Notes: generated from the sequence alone by a model not told the origin. A stretch of 13,410 nt of DNA from Candidatus Moraniibacteriota bacterium (GCA_023261685.1 JAHFOM010000003.1:1-13410); one strand, 5' to 3'; shown: positions 1 through 7,187, numbered from the stretch's first letter. Numbers and translations are program-made.

Positions 1-251
1 TTTTCTCCTGCATACACTTCTGTCCTCCCAGGCAAGCTAACAAACACGCGGGTATCAGCAAACAAGAAACAATTAACAGGTAACGAAATCCAGTACAATC
101 TACGGAATACGTGTTGACTGCTGACTGTTATCTGTTGACTGATTCCCGTGTAGCTATTAACCTTGCCGAGAGAATAATTAAAAAAACTGATTAACCTGCC
201 CTTACCCTACCCGAGAAAGCTCTATTTGTCAAAAGAATCTTATAGTGCGGA

Positions 252-425
252 GAATTCAGCAAGTAAAAGAATCTTTTGGTGGTTGCTCTCCTTGTCTGAA
301 GAAGGGCTCTCAGTTCAAAAAAGGGAGCTTCTCCGCCGTTGATTGGGGGCTGCCTTTTTTGGCAACTGAGAGCCCTGATGAGTCGGAGAGCAGAGACAAA
401 AGATTACTTTTATCTTGTTGAATTC
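252..425. repeat. Composite 174-bp foldback (nested inverted repeat)
   Basis: Arms 252-278 and 397-425 are inverted copies with two one-base indels and one mismatch. Inside them, 284-291 pairs perfectly with 385-392 (8 bp), 304-315 with 364-375 (12 bp, GGGCTCTCAGTT) and 317-324 with 353-360 (8 bp). A single strand could fold into one long, interrupted hairpin centred near 338. It has no ORF of its own. It could be a miniature inverted-repeat element, a structured RNA, or a recombination relic; the sequence does not decide between these. Confidence 0.7.
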
Positions 426-469
426 AGAAAATTCTTTTATCTGTTGAGCTCGAGAAAGTATGTATGGCA

Positions 470-511
470 CGAAAAATTCAACAGTAAAAGAATCTTTTGG
501 CTTGTTGAATT
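470..511 (-). terminator. Probable Rho-independent terminator of the NYN gene
   Basis: AATTCAACA (475-483) pairs with TGTTGAATT (503-511), and an inner AAAAG/CTTTT pair tightens the loop. Read on the minus strand the stem runs into a short T-tract, ten bases after the NYN stop codon. The stem is AT-rich, so termination may be weak. The same sequence resembles the outer ends of the neighbouring foldback. Confidence 0.55.
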
Positions 512-520
512 CAAAAAATC

Positions 521-1018
521 CTATATCAGAAACCGTTTCTTGTTTTCTGAAAGATTGATGAAGTCGTCAGCGACATCGACGAGCTTCTGGCTGGCTGATT
601 CCGAAAAAGCGATCACTTCCACGCGACAGCCGTAGGTGCTCTGGATGTATTCGACGAGAGAGACGTAGTCCCCGTCACCGGAAACAATGATGACTACGTC
701 AAGTTTGGCGGCCATTTTGATGGCGTCGACAGCGATACCGACATCCCAGTCGCCCTTCTTCGATCCATCCGGAAAAATCTGCAGATCTTTCGTCTTCACC
801 TCGTACCCGCTCTTTTCCAGCGCTTCAAAGAATTTCTCCTCCGTCGCCTCGACGGTCTTGATGCCGTACGCAATCGCCCGGATCAGTTTGCGCTCTTCCG
901 TCGCTGCCAACAGTACGTTCTTGAAATTCACCTTTTTGCTGTACAGCACCCGCGCACTGTAATAGAGGTTCTGAATATCCACCAGCACTCCCACTCGTTG
1001 TTCCGCAAACTTCGCCAT
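521..1018 (-). CDS. NYN-domain (LabA/DUF88-like) putative RNase
   Basis: 165 residues, a single NYN domain of the PIN-like nuclease superfamily. The acidic positions expected of the fold are visible: Asp14 in VDIQN after the first strand, Asp90/Asp92 in KGDWDVGIAVD, and Asp115/Asp117 in SGDGDY. Conserved Asn17 is also present. In this family such residues bind a metal ion for RNA cleavage; activity here is inferred. There is no signal peptide or membrane segment, so it should be cytoplasmic. It starts 22 bases after the rpsO stop with no clear Shine-Dalgarno, so it is probably co-transcribed with rpsO. A role in RNA processing or ribosome turnover would fit but is not shown. Family assignment is firm; the substrate is unknown. 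Confidence 0.9.
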   Translation of the reverse strand: MAKFAEQRVGVLVDIQNLYYSARVLYSKKVNFKNVLLAATEERKLIRAIAYGIKTVEATEEKFFEALEKSGYEVKTKDLQIFPDGSKKGDWDVGIAVDAIKMAAKLDVVIIVSGDGDYVSLVEYIQSTYGCRVEVIAFSESASQKLVDVADDFINLSENKKRFLI

Positions 1019-1040
1019 ATATTTTCAAAAATGAAGGGAG

Positions 1041-1307
1041 TTACTTCAACCCGAGGCTCTTTATCACGTCCTTGTAGGATTTTTCGTTGGTCTTTTCCAG
1101 ATAACTCATCAGTTTCTTGCGCTTGGAAACCATCTTCAAGAGCCCCCGGCGAGAATGAAAATCTTTCTTGTTCTTTTTCAGGTGCGTCGTCAGTTTCTTG
1201 ATCTGCTCGGTAAAAAGCGCGATCTGGTACTCAGGAGACCCCGTGTCCTTCTCATGACGCTTCACTGATGCGGTGACCTTCGTTTTCTGCTTGTTCGTCA
1301 AAGCCAT
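1041..1307 (-). CDS. rpsO: 30S ribosomal protein S15
   Basis: 88 residues from the ATG at 1307, against about 89 in E. coli. The family signatures are clear: DTGSPEYQIALFTEQI, KKDFHSRRGLLKMVSKRKKL, and the C-terminal YLEKTNEKSY...IKSLGLK. S15 binds 16S rRNA early in small-subunit assembly. The frame is open to a TTG at 1322, but the ATG puts DTGS at residues 21-24 as in other S15 proteins. Neither start has a good Shine-Dalgarno. The leader (1323-1405) carries a double palindrome. S15 represses its own translation in E. coli and other bacteria through leader structures, so these palindromes may be regulatory, but that is inference. The NYN gene follows 22 bases later. Confidence 0.97.
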   Translation of the reverse strand: MALTNKQKTKVTASVKRHEKDTGSPEYQIALFTEQIKKLTTHLKKNKKDFHSRRGLLKMVSKRKKLMSYLEKTNEKSYKDVIKSLGLK

Positions 1308-1330
1308 AGTCTTGTTCGGCAATACGTTCG

Positions 1331-1358
1331 TTCCGCCACGGCGGGACCAGCGTACGCT
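1331..1358. repeat. Double palindrome in the rpsO leader
   Basis: CCGCC (1333-1337) pairs with GGCGG (1340-1344). It is followed by ACCAGC and a second palindrome, AGCGTACGCT (1349-1358). The layout and much of the sequence match 13242-13272, beside the broken tRNA. It lies between the candidate promoter and the start of rpsO and so should be transcribed. Confidence 0.6.
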
Positions 1359-1380
1359 AGATAAAAAATATTATGAATCA

Positions 1381-1409
1381 ACGATAACACACATTCTTCC
1401 CTCAGGCAA
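1381..1409 (-). promoter_or_regulatory. Candidate rpsO promoter
   Basis: On the minus strand TTGCCT (1404-1409) lies exactly 17 bases before TATCGT (1381-1386). Each matches four of six consensus sigma-70 positions. It sits between the upstream terminator and rpsO, where a promoter is needed. The motif match is weak. Confidence 0.3.
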
Positions 1410-1455
1410 ATAAAAATGAAGAAGGCTTTCGGTAGTGTTCCATCGAAAGCCTTCT
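1408..1455 (-). terminator. Rho-independent terminator after the zinc-ribbon gene
   Basis: A perfect 12-bp stem, 1420-1431 with 1444-1455 (AGAAGGCTTTCG / CGAAAGCCTTCT), with a 12-base loop. On the minus strand it is followed by TCATTTTTATTT. It begins about 20 bases after the stop codon of the zinc-ribbon gene and separates the ispG unit from rpsO. Confidence 0.85.
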
Positions 1456-1475
1456 GCAACTTCTTTGAAAAAAAT

Positions 1476-1802
1476 TCACTCGCTCCCCCTCAGCGCCGAA
1501 ATTTTTTCCGCAAACGGAGAGAATGTGGTGGCGTATGCGATTCCACAGTCCCGACAAGCACAAGAACTTTCTTCTTTCATCAGGGGTATTTCCCCCAAAA
1601 TAATCTTTCCTGGAAGTAAGGTGAAATGGGAGCGGAAGACGACAGCCCCGTCACAAGCCGAGCACTCTCCTACCCATTCTTTTAGCGGACCATATCTCCG
1701 TTTATATCTTTCCCACGATAGGCCGACTTGTTCGAAAAGACTAGCGAGCTCTCCCGCTTGTTGCTGTTCCTGAGTCCACGATCTAGGCTTTGTCTGTGAC
1801 AC
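1476..1802 (-). CDS. Small zinc-ribbon-like hypothetical protein
   Basis: 108 residues from the GTG at 1802. The frame is open further, into the ispG 3' end, but this GTG has the best Shine-Dalgarno in the window (AGAGGAG, about 8 bases upstream), so I choose it. The N-terminal half is hydrophilic and glutamine-rich (TQEQQQ). The C-terminal half has Cys47 and Cys50 (CSAC), then about 30 residues, then Cys81, Cys83 and Cys86 (CACRDC). This pattern could bind zinc as a rubredoxin- or zinc-ribbon-like knuckle pair. It lies 79 bases after ispG with the terminator just behind it, so it is probably the last gene of the ispG transcript. I do not recognise a family. The C-terminus may bind nucleic acid or protein. 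The cysteine pattern supports a real gene. Confidence 0.65.
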   Translation of the reverse strand: MSQTKPRSWTQEQQQAGELASLFEQVGLSWERYKRRYGPLKEWVGECSACDGAVVFRSHFTLLPGKIILGEIPLMKEESSCACRDCGIAYATTFSPFAEKISALRGSE

Positions 1803-1881
1803 AGTCGTCTCTCCTCTGCTGTTGATTGGTAAAGAATCTTTCCAAAGAATACCCTTCCCATCTCTTTTTGTAAACACGGCA

Positions 1882-3072
1882 CTACGAGATACTAGCATCC
1901 TCCACCCACTTGCCATCGGCTTTGATGAGGGCAATCAGCTCGTCGACGGCTTCTGCCTCCGGAACGCCGCGCTTGACGAGGGTTTTCTTGCGATACAGAC
2001 TGATTTGACCGGGAGCTCCACCGACATAGCCGTAGTCCGCGTCCGCCATTTCTCCCAAACCATTGACGATGCACCCCATAATCGCGATATGGAGTCCTTT
2101 CAAATGCCCCATCCGCTCCTTGATGATATTCGTCACCGGCTCGATATCAAAGAGCGTGCGCCCGCAAGACGGGCAAGAGATGAATTCCGTCCGCGTGATG
2201 CGCCGGTGCGTCGCCTGTAAAATACCATAACAAGTGGGAATTTCTTTGGCGGGATCCTCAGTCAATGACACCCGTATCGTATCGCCGATACCCTCCAAAA
2301 GCAGTGTCCCGATACCGAGCGTGGATTTGGCGCGCCCTTCTTCGCCATTGCCCGCTTCCGTCACGCCAAGATGGATAGGGTAGTCCATCTGCTCCTTGTC
2401 CATCGTCGCCATCAACAAGCGATTCGCCTCAATCATAATCAAGGGATTAGAGGCTTTCAACGCGACAATCATATCGTCAAATCCATGCTTCTGAAAAATC
2501 CGCAAATATTCCATCGTCGACTCCACCATCCCAAATGGCGTGTCGCCGAAACGCGACAACACCCGATCAGACAGCGATCCGTGATTGCACCCGATACGCA
2601 GGGCCTTGCCGGACAGTTTGGCCGCCTCGACAAAGGGCAGCAAACTTTCTTCTATCCGTTCGATTTCTTTGGCATAGCTCGCATCCGTAAACGTGAGGTC
2701 ACGAAACATCTTGCCATCGAGAAGATTGCCCGGGTTCAGACGCACTTTGTCCGCCCACTTGAGCGCCTCAAAAGCGGCCGCCGGTAAGAAGTGGACATCA
2801 GCAATGAGCGGAATGGTGATGCCGTCTTTGAGAAGCGCTTCCCGAATCAGTCCAAGTGCCTGCGCGTGCTTGGGCGTCGGCGTGGTCAAACGGATCAGCT
2901 CTGAGCCTGCTTTCACGCAAGCCTTGATCTGCGCCACCGTCGCGTCGATATCAAGCGTATCAGTATTGGTCATCGTCTGCACGGCGATAGGGTTGTCTCC
3001 GCCGATGAGCACGCCGCCCACGTTCACGACACGCGTTTTCCTCCTCGGTTTTAATGCAGAAAAATCATCCAT
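1882..3072 (-). CDS. ispG: 4-hydroxy-3-methylbut-2-enyl-diphosphate synthase
   Basis: 396 residues, IspG (GcpE). It converts 2-C-methyl-D-erythritol 2,4-cyclodiphosphate to HMBPP, the penultimate step of the MEP isoprenoid pathway, using a [4Fe-4S] cluster. The N-terminal TIM barrel shows IGGDNPIAVQTMTNTDT, the GCNHGSLSDR loop (161-170) and GVTEAGNGEEGRAKS (236-250). The C-terminal cluster domain has Cys300 and Cys303 (SCPSC), Cys334 (IMGCIVNG) and the following Glu341, the expected cluster ligands. It is the compact bacterial form with no plant-type insert. The ATG at 3072 has only a weak GAGAG upstream. No other MEP gene is in the window. MEP genes are patchy in CPR, so a complete pathway cannot be assumed. 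Confidence 0.97.
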   Translation of the reverse strand: MDDFSALKPRRKTRVVNVGGVLIGGDNPIAVQTMTNTDTLDIDATVAQIKACVKAGSELIRLTTPTPKHAQALGLIREALLKDGITIPLIADVHFLPAAAFEALKWADKVRLNPGNLLDGKMFRDLTFTDASYAKEIERIEESLLPFVEAAKLSGKALRIGCNHGSLSDRVLSRFGDTPFGMVESTMEYLRIFQKHGFDDMIVALKASNPLIMIEANRLLMATMDKEQMDYPIHLGVTEAGNGEEGRAKSTLGIGTLLLEGIGDTIRVSLTEDPAKEIPTCYGILQATHRRITRTEFISCPSCGRTLFDIEPVTNIIKERMGHLKGLHIAIMGCIVNGLGEMADADYGYVGGAPGQISLYRKKTLVKRGVPEAEAVDELIALIKADGKWVEDASIS

Positions 3073-3119
3073 AATTCTCTCGTGAAAATTTTATCTTCTC
3101 CTATCTCCTATATGGACTG

Positions 3120-3148
3120 ACTCTATCAATAATAGAGTACAAAATCAA
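3120..3148 (-). promoter_or_regulatory. Candidate ispG promoter with overlapping inverted repeat
   Basis: On the minus strand TTGATT (3143-3148) is 17 bases before TAGAGT (3120-3125), which would give a leader of about 40 bases. A 7-bp inverted repeat, ACTCTAT-N5-ATAGAGT (3120-3126/3132-3138), covers the proposed -10 and is a possible operator. Both hexamers match four of six consensus positions. Confidence 0.35.
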
Positions 3149-3180
3149 GACTTCCCCCTACCGGAAAATGCTTCAAAACT

Positions 3181-3208
3181 AATCAGTTACGTAACTGATT
3201 ACGTAACT
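3181..3208. repeat. 20-bp perfect palindrome with a direct repeat
   Basis: Bases 3181-3200 are a perfect palindrome (AATCAGTTAC then its reverse complement). TTACGTAACT occurs at 3187-3196 and again at 3199-3208. It lies about 33 bases upstream of the candidate ispG -35 and about 120 bases after gyrA. It could be a regulator-binding site or a weak terminator; no long T-run follows on either strand. Confidence 0.55.
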
Positions 3209-3270
3209 CTCGCAGACTCTTTTCTTCCCCCTAATAAATGGTATGTACCCCGGAGCAAGCTTCGTCCACT

Positions 3271-3290
3271 GATACCGCCAAAGCGGTATC
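3271..3290. repeat. 8-bp stem palindrome after gyrA
   Basis: GATACCGC (3271-3278) pairs perfectly with GCGGTATC (3283-3290) around a CAAA loop. It is 41 bases past the gyrA stop. No T-run follows on the minus strand, so it is not a classical terminator. The ACCGCC-AA core resembles the GC-rich palindromes at 1331 and 13243. Confidence 0.55.
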
Positions 3291-3330
3291 GTTACGCTCG
3301 CTTCGTTATGGAAAAAAGATACTGAAAATC

Positions 3331-5778
3331 CTACAACAGCGTAAAGGCTGCAACACCGTCACCGGGCTGAGGCTTCATCACGCGCACACCCTGCGTCACG
3401 CGACCGAGAAGCGGCACACTCTTGAACGGCACGCGAATAATGGTGCCTTTCTTTGAAGTCAAGATCAAATCAGATTCTATCGAAGCCATACTGGTGACTG
3501 TTGCCCCGACCAATGCTCCCGTCTTAGGCGTAACCTTCATCGCTTTCATACCGCTCCCGCCGCGCTTCTGTACCTTAAATGATTTTAATTCACTCCGTTT
3601 GCCAAAACCATTTTGTGAAAATACCAGAAGTTCCAAACCCTTCTCGCCTTTGGGAATAATATCCATACCGACAATCTTGTCATCGGCCTTGAGTTTCATC
3701 CCGTGTACACCGGAGGCATTGCGCCCCATCGGACGCACATCGGTTTCCTTGAACCGGATGGCCTGACCATCGCTCGTCGTCAAGACGGCATCATCGCTGC
3801 CGGTCGTCGGACGCACCCAGCCCAGCGTGTCGCCTTTATCCAATCCGATGGCGATCAGCCCGCTCCGCCGGACATTTTCGAAATCTTCCAACTTGGTTTT
3901 CTTGATGGTGCCATTTTCCGTCGCCATAAAGAGATATTTGAAAGCATCATTGTTGCTGAACGCGATCATCGCGGTAATTTTTTCTTCCTGCGCCACCTGC
4001 AAGAAATTGACGATTGCCTGCCCCTTGGACGTACGCGAAGACTCGGGAATTTCATACGCCTTGGTCTGGAATACCTTGCCGGTATTGGTAAAAAACATCA
4101 GATTGTCATGTGTCTGGATCGATAGTACGTTGGCAATCCTATCCTCTTCTTTGGTCGTCGCTCCGATGACGCCTTTGCCTCCGCGTTTCTGGACTCGATA
4201 CGCGCTCGGATTCATCCGTTTGATGTATCCGTCTTCGGTCAATGTGATAATCGCCTCGTCATTAGGTATCAGATCTTCTTGCTTGAATTCAGAAACGCCG
4301 GTCTTCACGACCTTGGTCTTGCGTTCATCTCCGAAGCGATCACGTAATTCTATCAGCTCGCTTTTTACCAGCCCGAGAATCTTTTTCCGATGCCTGAGAA
4401 GATCTTCCAAAAAGTCGATCAACTTTATTTTTTCAGCCAGCTCATCCTCGATTTTCTGACGTTCCAGTCCCGCCAGCGTCTGCAACCGCATCTCAAGAAT
4501 GGCGGTCGCCTGTCTCTCAGAGAGCTTGAATCTCTTCATCAGGTTTTTGTGGGCCTCTTCTCTTGTAGGTGATTTCTTGATCGTTTCGATGACCGCGTCG
4601 ATATTATCAAGCGCTATCTTGAGTCCTTCCAAGATATGGGCGCGATCCTTGGCTTTTTGCAAATCGTGTTCCGTCCGACGCACCACGACGATTTCACGGT
4701 GCTTGATATAGTGTTCGAGAATCGCTTTGAGCGTCAACACTTGCGGATCCACGCCATCCACGAGTGCCAGCATATTGACGTTGAAATTTTTCTGGAGATC
4801 CGTCATCTGGTACAGCTGGTTCAGTACTTTCTGCGGGTAGGCCTCTTTTTTCAGTTCCACGACGATACGCACGCCGTCCTTATCCGACTCATCGCGCAAA
4901 TCTTTAATCCCCAGTAATTTTTCTTCTTTGACGAGATCGGCGATTTTCATAATCAGCGTCGCCTTGTTCGTCGCGTACGTCATTTCGGTTACGATAATCT
5001 GAAATTGTCCGGCCTTAGTCTCGACAATTTCCGCTTTGGCACGCGCCATAATCGGGCCTTTGCCGGTCGCGTAGGCCTCGCGGATGTCCTTGGTATTATA
5101 AATGATTCCACCAGTCGGGAAGTCAGGTCCTTTGATAAATTGCATCAGGTCATCCACAGTGGCCTCCGGATGCTCAATCAGGTGACAAATAGCATCCGAT
5201 AACTCATTGAGATTATGGGGCGGAATATTGGTCGCCATACCGACCGCGATACCCACGGTGCCATTTAAAAGCAGCTGAGGGAGCTTGGCCGGCAAGACCA
5301 GCGGTTCCTGATGCACGCCATCAAAGTTTGGAATAAAATCAACCGTATCTTTGTCGATATCAACCAGCATTTCTTCGGCAATCGCCTTCAGCTTTGCCTC
5401 GGTATACCGGTACGCGGCAGCCTTATCCCCATCCATCGAACCGAAGTTTCCCTGTCCCCAGACAAGCGGATAACGCAAAGAAAAGTCCTGAGCCATACGC
5501 ACCATCGTATCATAAACGGCGGTATCGCCATGCGGATGCCATTTTCCCAGCACCTCTCCGACCACAGTCGCCGACTTGCGGAACTTGGCAGTCGAACGCA
5601 GGCCGGTCGACCACATCGAATAGAGAATGCGCCGATGCACCGGCTTCAAACCGTCACGCACGTCAGGCAGAGCGCGCGATACGATGACACTCATCGCGTA
5701 ATCAAGGTATGACTGCTTCACCTCATCCGTTATAGAACGATTTTCTACTGTTCCGTCATGAAATTCTTTTGCTTGCAT
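3331..5778 (-). CDS. gyrA: DNA gyrase subunit A
   Basis: 815 residues, the breakage-reunion subunit that introduces negative supercoils together with GyrB. The winged-helix/tower part begins [19 protein letters not shown] (25-43). The quinolone region reads [14 protein letters not shown], with Thr86 where E. coli has Ser83 and Asp90 where E. coli has Asp87. Arg124 and the catalytic Tyr125 lie in AAYRYTE. The C-terminal pinwheel carries the GyrA box QKRGGKG at 530-536, which marks GyrA rather than ParC, and a second box-like QKRGGSG at 737-743. The ATG at 5778 has no Shine-Dalgarno; a TATATATA run ends just upstream, so a very short or leaderless mRNA is possible. The one-TM gene ends 30 bases upstream. 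No clear terminator follows. gyrB is not in the window. Confidence 0.97.
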   Translation of the reverse strand: MQAKEFHDGTVENRSITDEVKQSYLDYAMSVIVSRALPDVRDGLKPVHRRILYSMWSTGLRSTAKFRKSATVVGEVLGKWHPHGDTAVYDTMVRMAQDFSLRYPLVWGQGNFGSMDGDKAAAYRYTEAKLKAIAEEMLVDIDKDTVDFIPNFDGVHQEPLVLPAKLPQLLLNGTVGIAVGMATNIPPHNLNELSDAICHLIEHPEATVDDLMQFIKGPDFPTGGIIYNTKDIREAYATGKGPIMARAKAEIVETKAGQFQIIVTEMTYATNKATLIMKIADLVKEEKLLGIKDLRDESDKDGVRIVVELKKEAYPQKVLNQLYQMTDLQKNFNVNMLALVDGVDPQVLTLKAILEHYIKHREIVVVRRTEHDLQKAKDRAHILEGLKIALDNIDAVIETIKKSPTREEAHKNLMKRFKLSERQATAILEMRLQTLAGLERQKIEDELAEKIKLIDFLEDLLRHRKKILGLVKSELIELRDRFGDERKTKVVKTGVSEFKQEDLIPNDEAIITLTEDGYIKRMNPSAYRVQKRGGKGVIGATTKEEDRIANVLSIQTHDNLMFFTNTGKVFQTKAYEIPESSRTSKGQAIVNFLQVAQEEKITAMIAFSNNDAFKYLFMATENGTIKKTKLEDFENVRRSGLIAIGLDKGDTLGWVRPTTGSDDAVLTTSDGQAIRFKETDVRPMGRNASGVHGMKLKADDKIVGMDIIPKGEKGLELLVFSQNGFGKRSELKSFKVQKRGGSGMKAMKVTPKTGALVGATVTSMASIESDLILTSKKGTIIRVPFKSVPLLGRVTQGVRVMKPQPGDGVAAFTLL

Positions 5779-5808
5779 ACTGTATATATATGATGATGTG
5801 CTGGTTTT

Positions 5809-6168
5809 TTATGGTGCCGACTGTTCTTGCGCGCTCTCCTCATTCGTCTTCTGGCTCCCGGCGCCGAACTGTTCTTCAAAATACTGCTGGCCAGTCTTCG
5901 CATCTCGTCCCCCTCCTTCAAGCGGCTTGGCCTGTTCGAGTAGATTACTGAGGGAGGGCATAGTGCCATCAGGCAGCAGCTCTTTGCCTTTTTCAAGGCC
6001 GGCAGGAACATCTCGAAAAGTATGTTGGAAGTTCTCTTTGAGTGAGAGAAGCCAGATACCGAGGATAAAGGTCATCGACACGAGCAGACAACCCGCCACA
6101 TAACGCATCCGAATGTGCTCCGGCTGCTCACGAATCCATTCTATTTTTCCCCACATACCACGCGCCAT
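5809..6168 (-). CDS. Single-pass membrane protein, unknown function
   Basis: 119 residues. A hydrophobic helix at about 22-42 (YVAGCLLVSMTFILGIWLLSL) follows a positively charged N-terminus (KIEWIREQPEHIRMR), suggesting a cytoplasmic N-terminus and an exported C-terminal tail. The tail is polar, rich in Gln, Glu and Ser, and probably disordered. There is no signal-peptidase site or enzyme motif. Short proteins of this layout are common in CPR, but I cannot name a family. It ends 30 bases before gyrA and follows the MBL gene's hairpin, so it may share the gyrA transcript. No Shine-Dalgarno is visible. Confidence 0.75.
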   Translation of the reverse strand: MARGMWGKIEWIREQPEHIRMRYVAGCLLVSMTFILGIWLLSLKENFQHTFRDVPAGLEKGKELLPDGTMPSLSNLLEQAKPLEGGGRDAKTGQQYFEEQFGAGSQKTNEESAQEQSAP

Positions 6169-6177
6169 ATATCTATT

Positions 6178-6206
6178 ATGTAAAACTTTCAGATCTGAAA
6201 GTTTTT
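6178..6206 (-). terminator. 24-bp perfect palindrome, probable terminator of the MBL gene
   Basis: Bases 6182-6205 are a perfect palindrome: AAAACTTTCA, GATC, then the reverse complement. On the minus strand the ACTTTCA/TGAAAGT stem is followed by TTTTACAT, just after the MBL stop. By symmetry it has a T-run on both strands. Its position between two minus-strand genes makes a minus-strand terminator, possibly leaky, the simplest reading. Confidence 0.5.
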
Positions 6207-6207
6207 A

Positions 6208-6873
6208 TTAAGCGCCTCGTTCGAGCAGTACGACCTCCATCACTTTTCCTTCCAGATCCTTTTTCTTGATGCTGAGTTTCGCTACTGCCTCATTCGGACA
6301 ATTACCTATCGCGTCGCAAAATGCCTTTTCCGTTTCCAGTGCCAGTGTCAATCCGGGAATCTTGTAGTGCATCGGAATAATGATGCTTGGCTCGATCTTG
6401 CGCACCAGCTCAATAGCCCGCTTGACATCCAAGGTATCAGCCCCACCGACCGGGATGAACAAAACATCCACACCGGAGAGTTTGTCCAAGAGTTCCGGCG
6501 ACAAATCACTCCCAAGCGCGCCGAGGTAACAGATATGCAGGTCTTCGCTGTCAAAAATAAAAATCGTATTCTGACCCCGAGTCTTGCCTTCCTCCAAGTC
6601 GCGATAGCTCGGAAAACCAAAAGCCGAGATGCCTTTGACCGCATACTCCCCCGGTGCGTCAAAAACGACGGTTTCTTCCTTGAAAGCATCCTTATCTTTG
6701 CCTTCGTCTTCACTCTGATGAGATAAAAAGACGATGTCAACATTGCCCTGCGGAGAGCGCAAACCAGCCCCCTTAGGCAAAAGATCCGTCCAGATAACGA
6801 CATCATCCGTCGCTCTTCCAGCCGGTTTGGTACTGATCTTAAAGCAAAAATCTCCGTAATACTGAATATTCAT
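6208..6873 (-). CDS. MBL-fold protein with degenerate metal site
   Basis: 221 residues from the ATG at 6873. The order of elements matches the UlaG-like / Beta_lactamase_3 branch of the metallo-beta-lactamase fold: N-terminal MNIQYYGDFCFKI, VFLSHQSED, DAPGEYAVKGI, ICYLGAL, FIPVGG and IIPMHYK. The metal site is eroded. The HxHxDH motif reads HQSEDE, leaving His52 and Asp56 but Ser54 and Glu57 in place of His. The usual HLGDL reads YLGAL, losing a His and an Asp. His169 remains. It may be a non-catalytic or altered enzyme; the substrate is unknown. A TTG at 6894 is an alternative start, with AAGGAG four bases upstream, but that site is partly buried in a small hairpin (6900-6917). The ATG fits the usual family N-terminus. 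No membrane segment is seen. Confidence 0.85.
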   Translation of the reverse strand: MNIQYYGDFCFKISTKPAGRATDDVVIWTDLLPKGAGLRSPQGNVDIVFLSHQSEDEGKDKDAFKEETVVFDAPGEYAVKGISAFGFPSYRDLEEGKTRGQNTIFIFDSEDLHICYLGALGSDLSPELLDKLSGVDVLFIPVGGADTLDVKRAIELVRKIEPSIIIPMHYKIPGLTLALETEKAFCDAIGNCPNEAVAKLSIKKKDLEGKVMEVVLLERGA

Positions 6874-6952
6874 AGTGGTAAGGGCTTGTTTCAAAAAGCT
6901 CCTTCAAAAAAGAAGGATATACCTGAGTCTAGCACGCCTCCCCGCTCCCTGT

Positions 6953-7147
6953 CTACTCAAAATCATTCTCATCAATCGGTCGCTTGCCCCAGTCACTTAT
7001 TTTGGTAAAAATGTATGTCAACTGAGTACGTGGACCGTCAGGCGACTCCGTCTTGCAATGCGCACGAACAATCATCCTTGCCTGAACAGGTGACGGGGCT
7101 TGCCAAAAAACATACTTTGCTCTATACTTTTTTAACGGACTGACCAT
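6953..7147 (-). CDS. Possible small basic protein, unknown
   Basis: 64 residues from the ATG at 7147. The frame is open to a TTG at 7198. The sequence is charged and aromatic-rich (KKYRAKYVFWQAPSP, RMIVRAHCKTESPDGPR, and the acidic tail PIDENDFE), with no membrane segment and one Cys. It looks more protein-like than a chance ORF, and it fills an otherwise empty gap just upstream of, and on the same strand as, the MBL gene. GGAG lies immediately before the ATG, too close for a good ribosome site. I do not recognise a family. It could be spurious. Confidence 0.5.
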   Translation of the reverse strand: MVSPLKKYRAKYVFWQAPSPVQARMIVRAHCKTESPDGPRTQLTYIFTKISDWGKRPIDENDFE

Positions 7148-7159
7148 GCTCCGAGGATA

Positions 7160-7187
7160 GAAGAAAAAAGGAGTTATCAGAATAACT
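7160..7187 (-). promoter_or_regulatory. Hairpin with T-run before the small ORF
   Basis: On the minus strand AGTTAT-TCTG-ATAACT (7172-7187) is followed by CCTTTTTTC. It lies about 25 bases before the ATG of the 64-residue ORF. Upstream GTTATC (7189-7194) could instead pair with GATAAC (7173-7178), so two exclusive pairings are possible. It may be a leader attenuator or a terminator of an unseen transcript. Confidence 0.3.

Larger units (their letters stand above)
1..520. other. Gene-free, repeat-rich intergenic region
   Basis: I find no credible coding sequence or RNA gene here. Bases 1-230 are low-complexity, with the 9-mer TGTTGACTG twice (112-120 and 133-141). Bases 228-511 hold at least four copies, in both orientations, of an AT-rich motif close to GTAAAAGAATCTTTT, often next to GAATTC/TTGTTGAATT. 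These build the foldback at 252-425 and the hairpin at 475-511. The region lies downstream of the NYN gene, so part of it is that gene's 3' flank. Confidence 0.8.

Noticed and set aside
1..520. CRISPR array
   Set aside because: The repeats are irregular, in both orientations and without uniform spacers, and no cas gene is present.
339..635. 98-residue plus-strand ORF in the left gap
   Set aside because: Its start is in the foldback centre, its repeated FYLV/FWLVEF stretches come from the DNA repeats, and its end is antisense to the NYN gene.
1803..1934. Upstream extension of the zinc-ribbon ORF into ispG
   Set aside because: It reads the ispG 3' end in another frame, while the GTG at 1802 has a well-placed Shine-Dalgarno.
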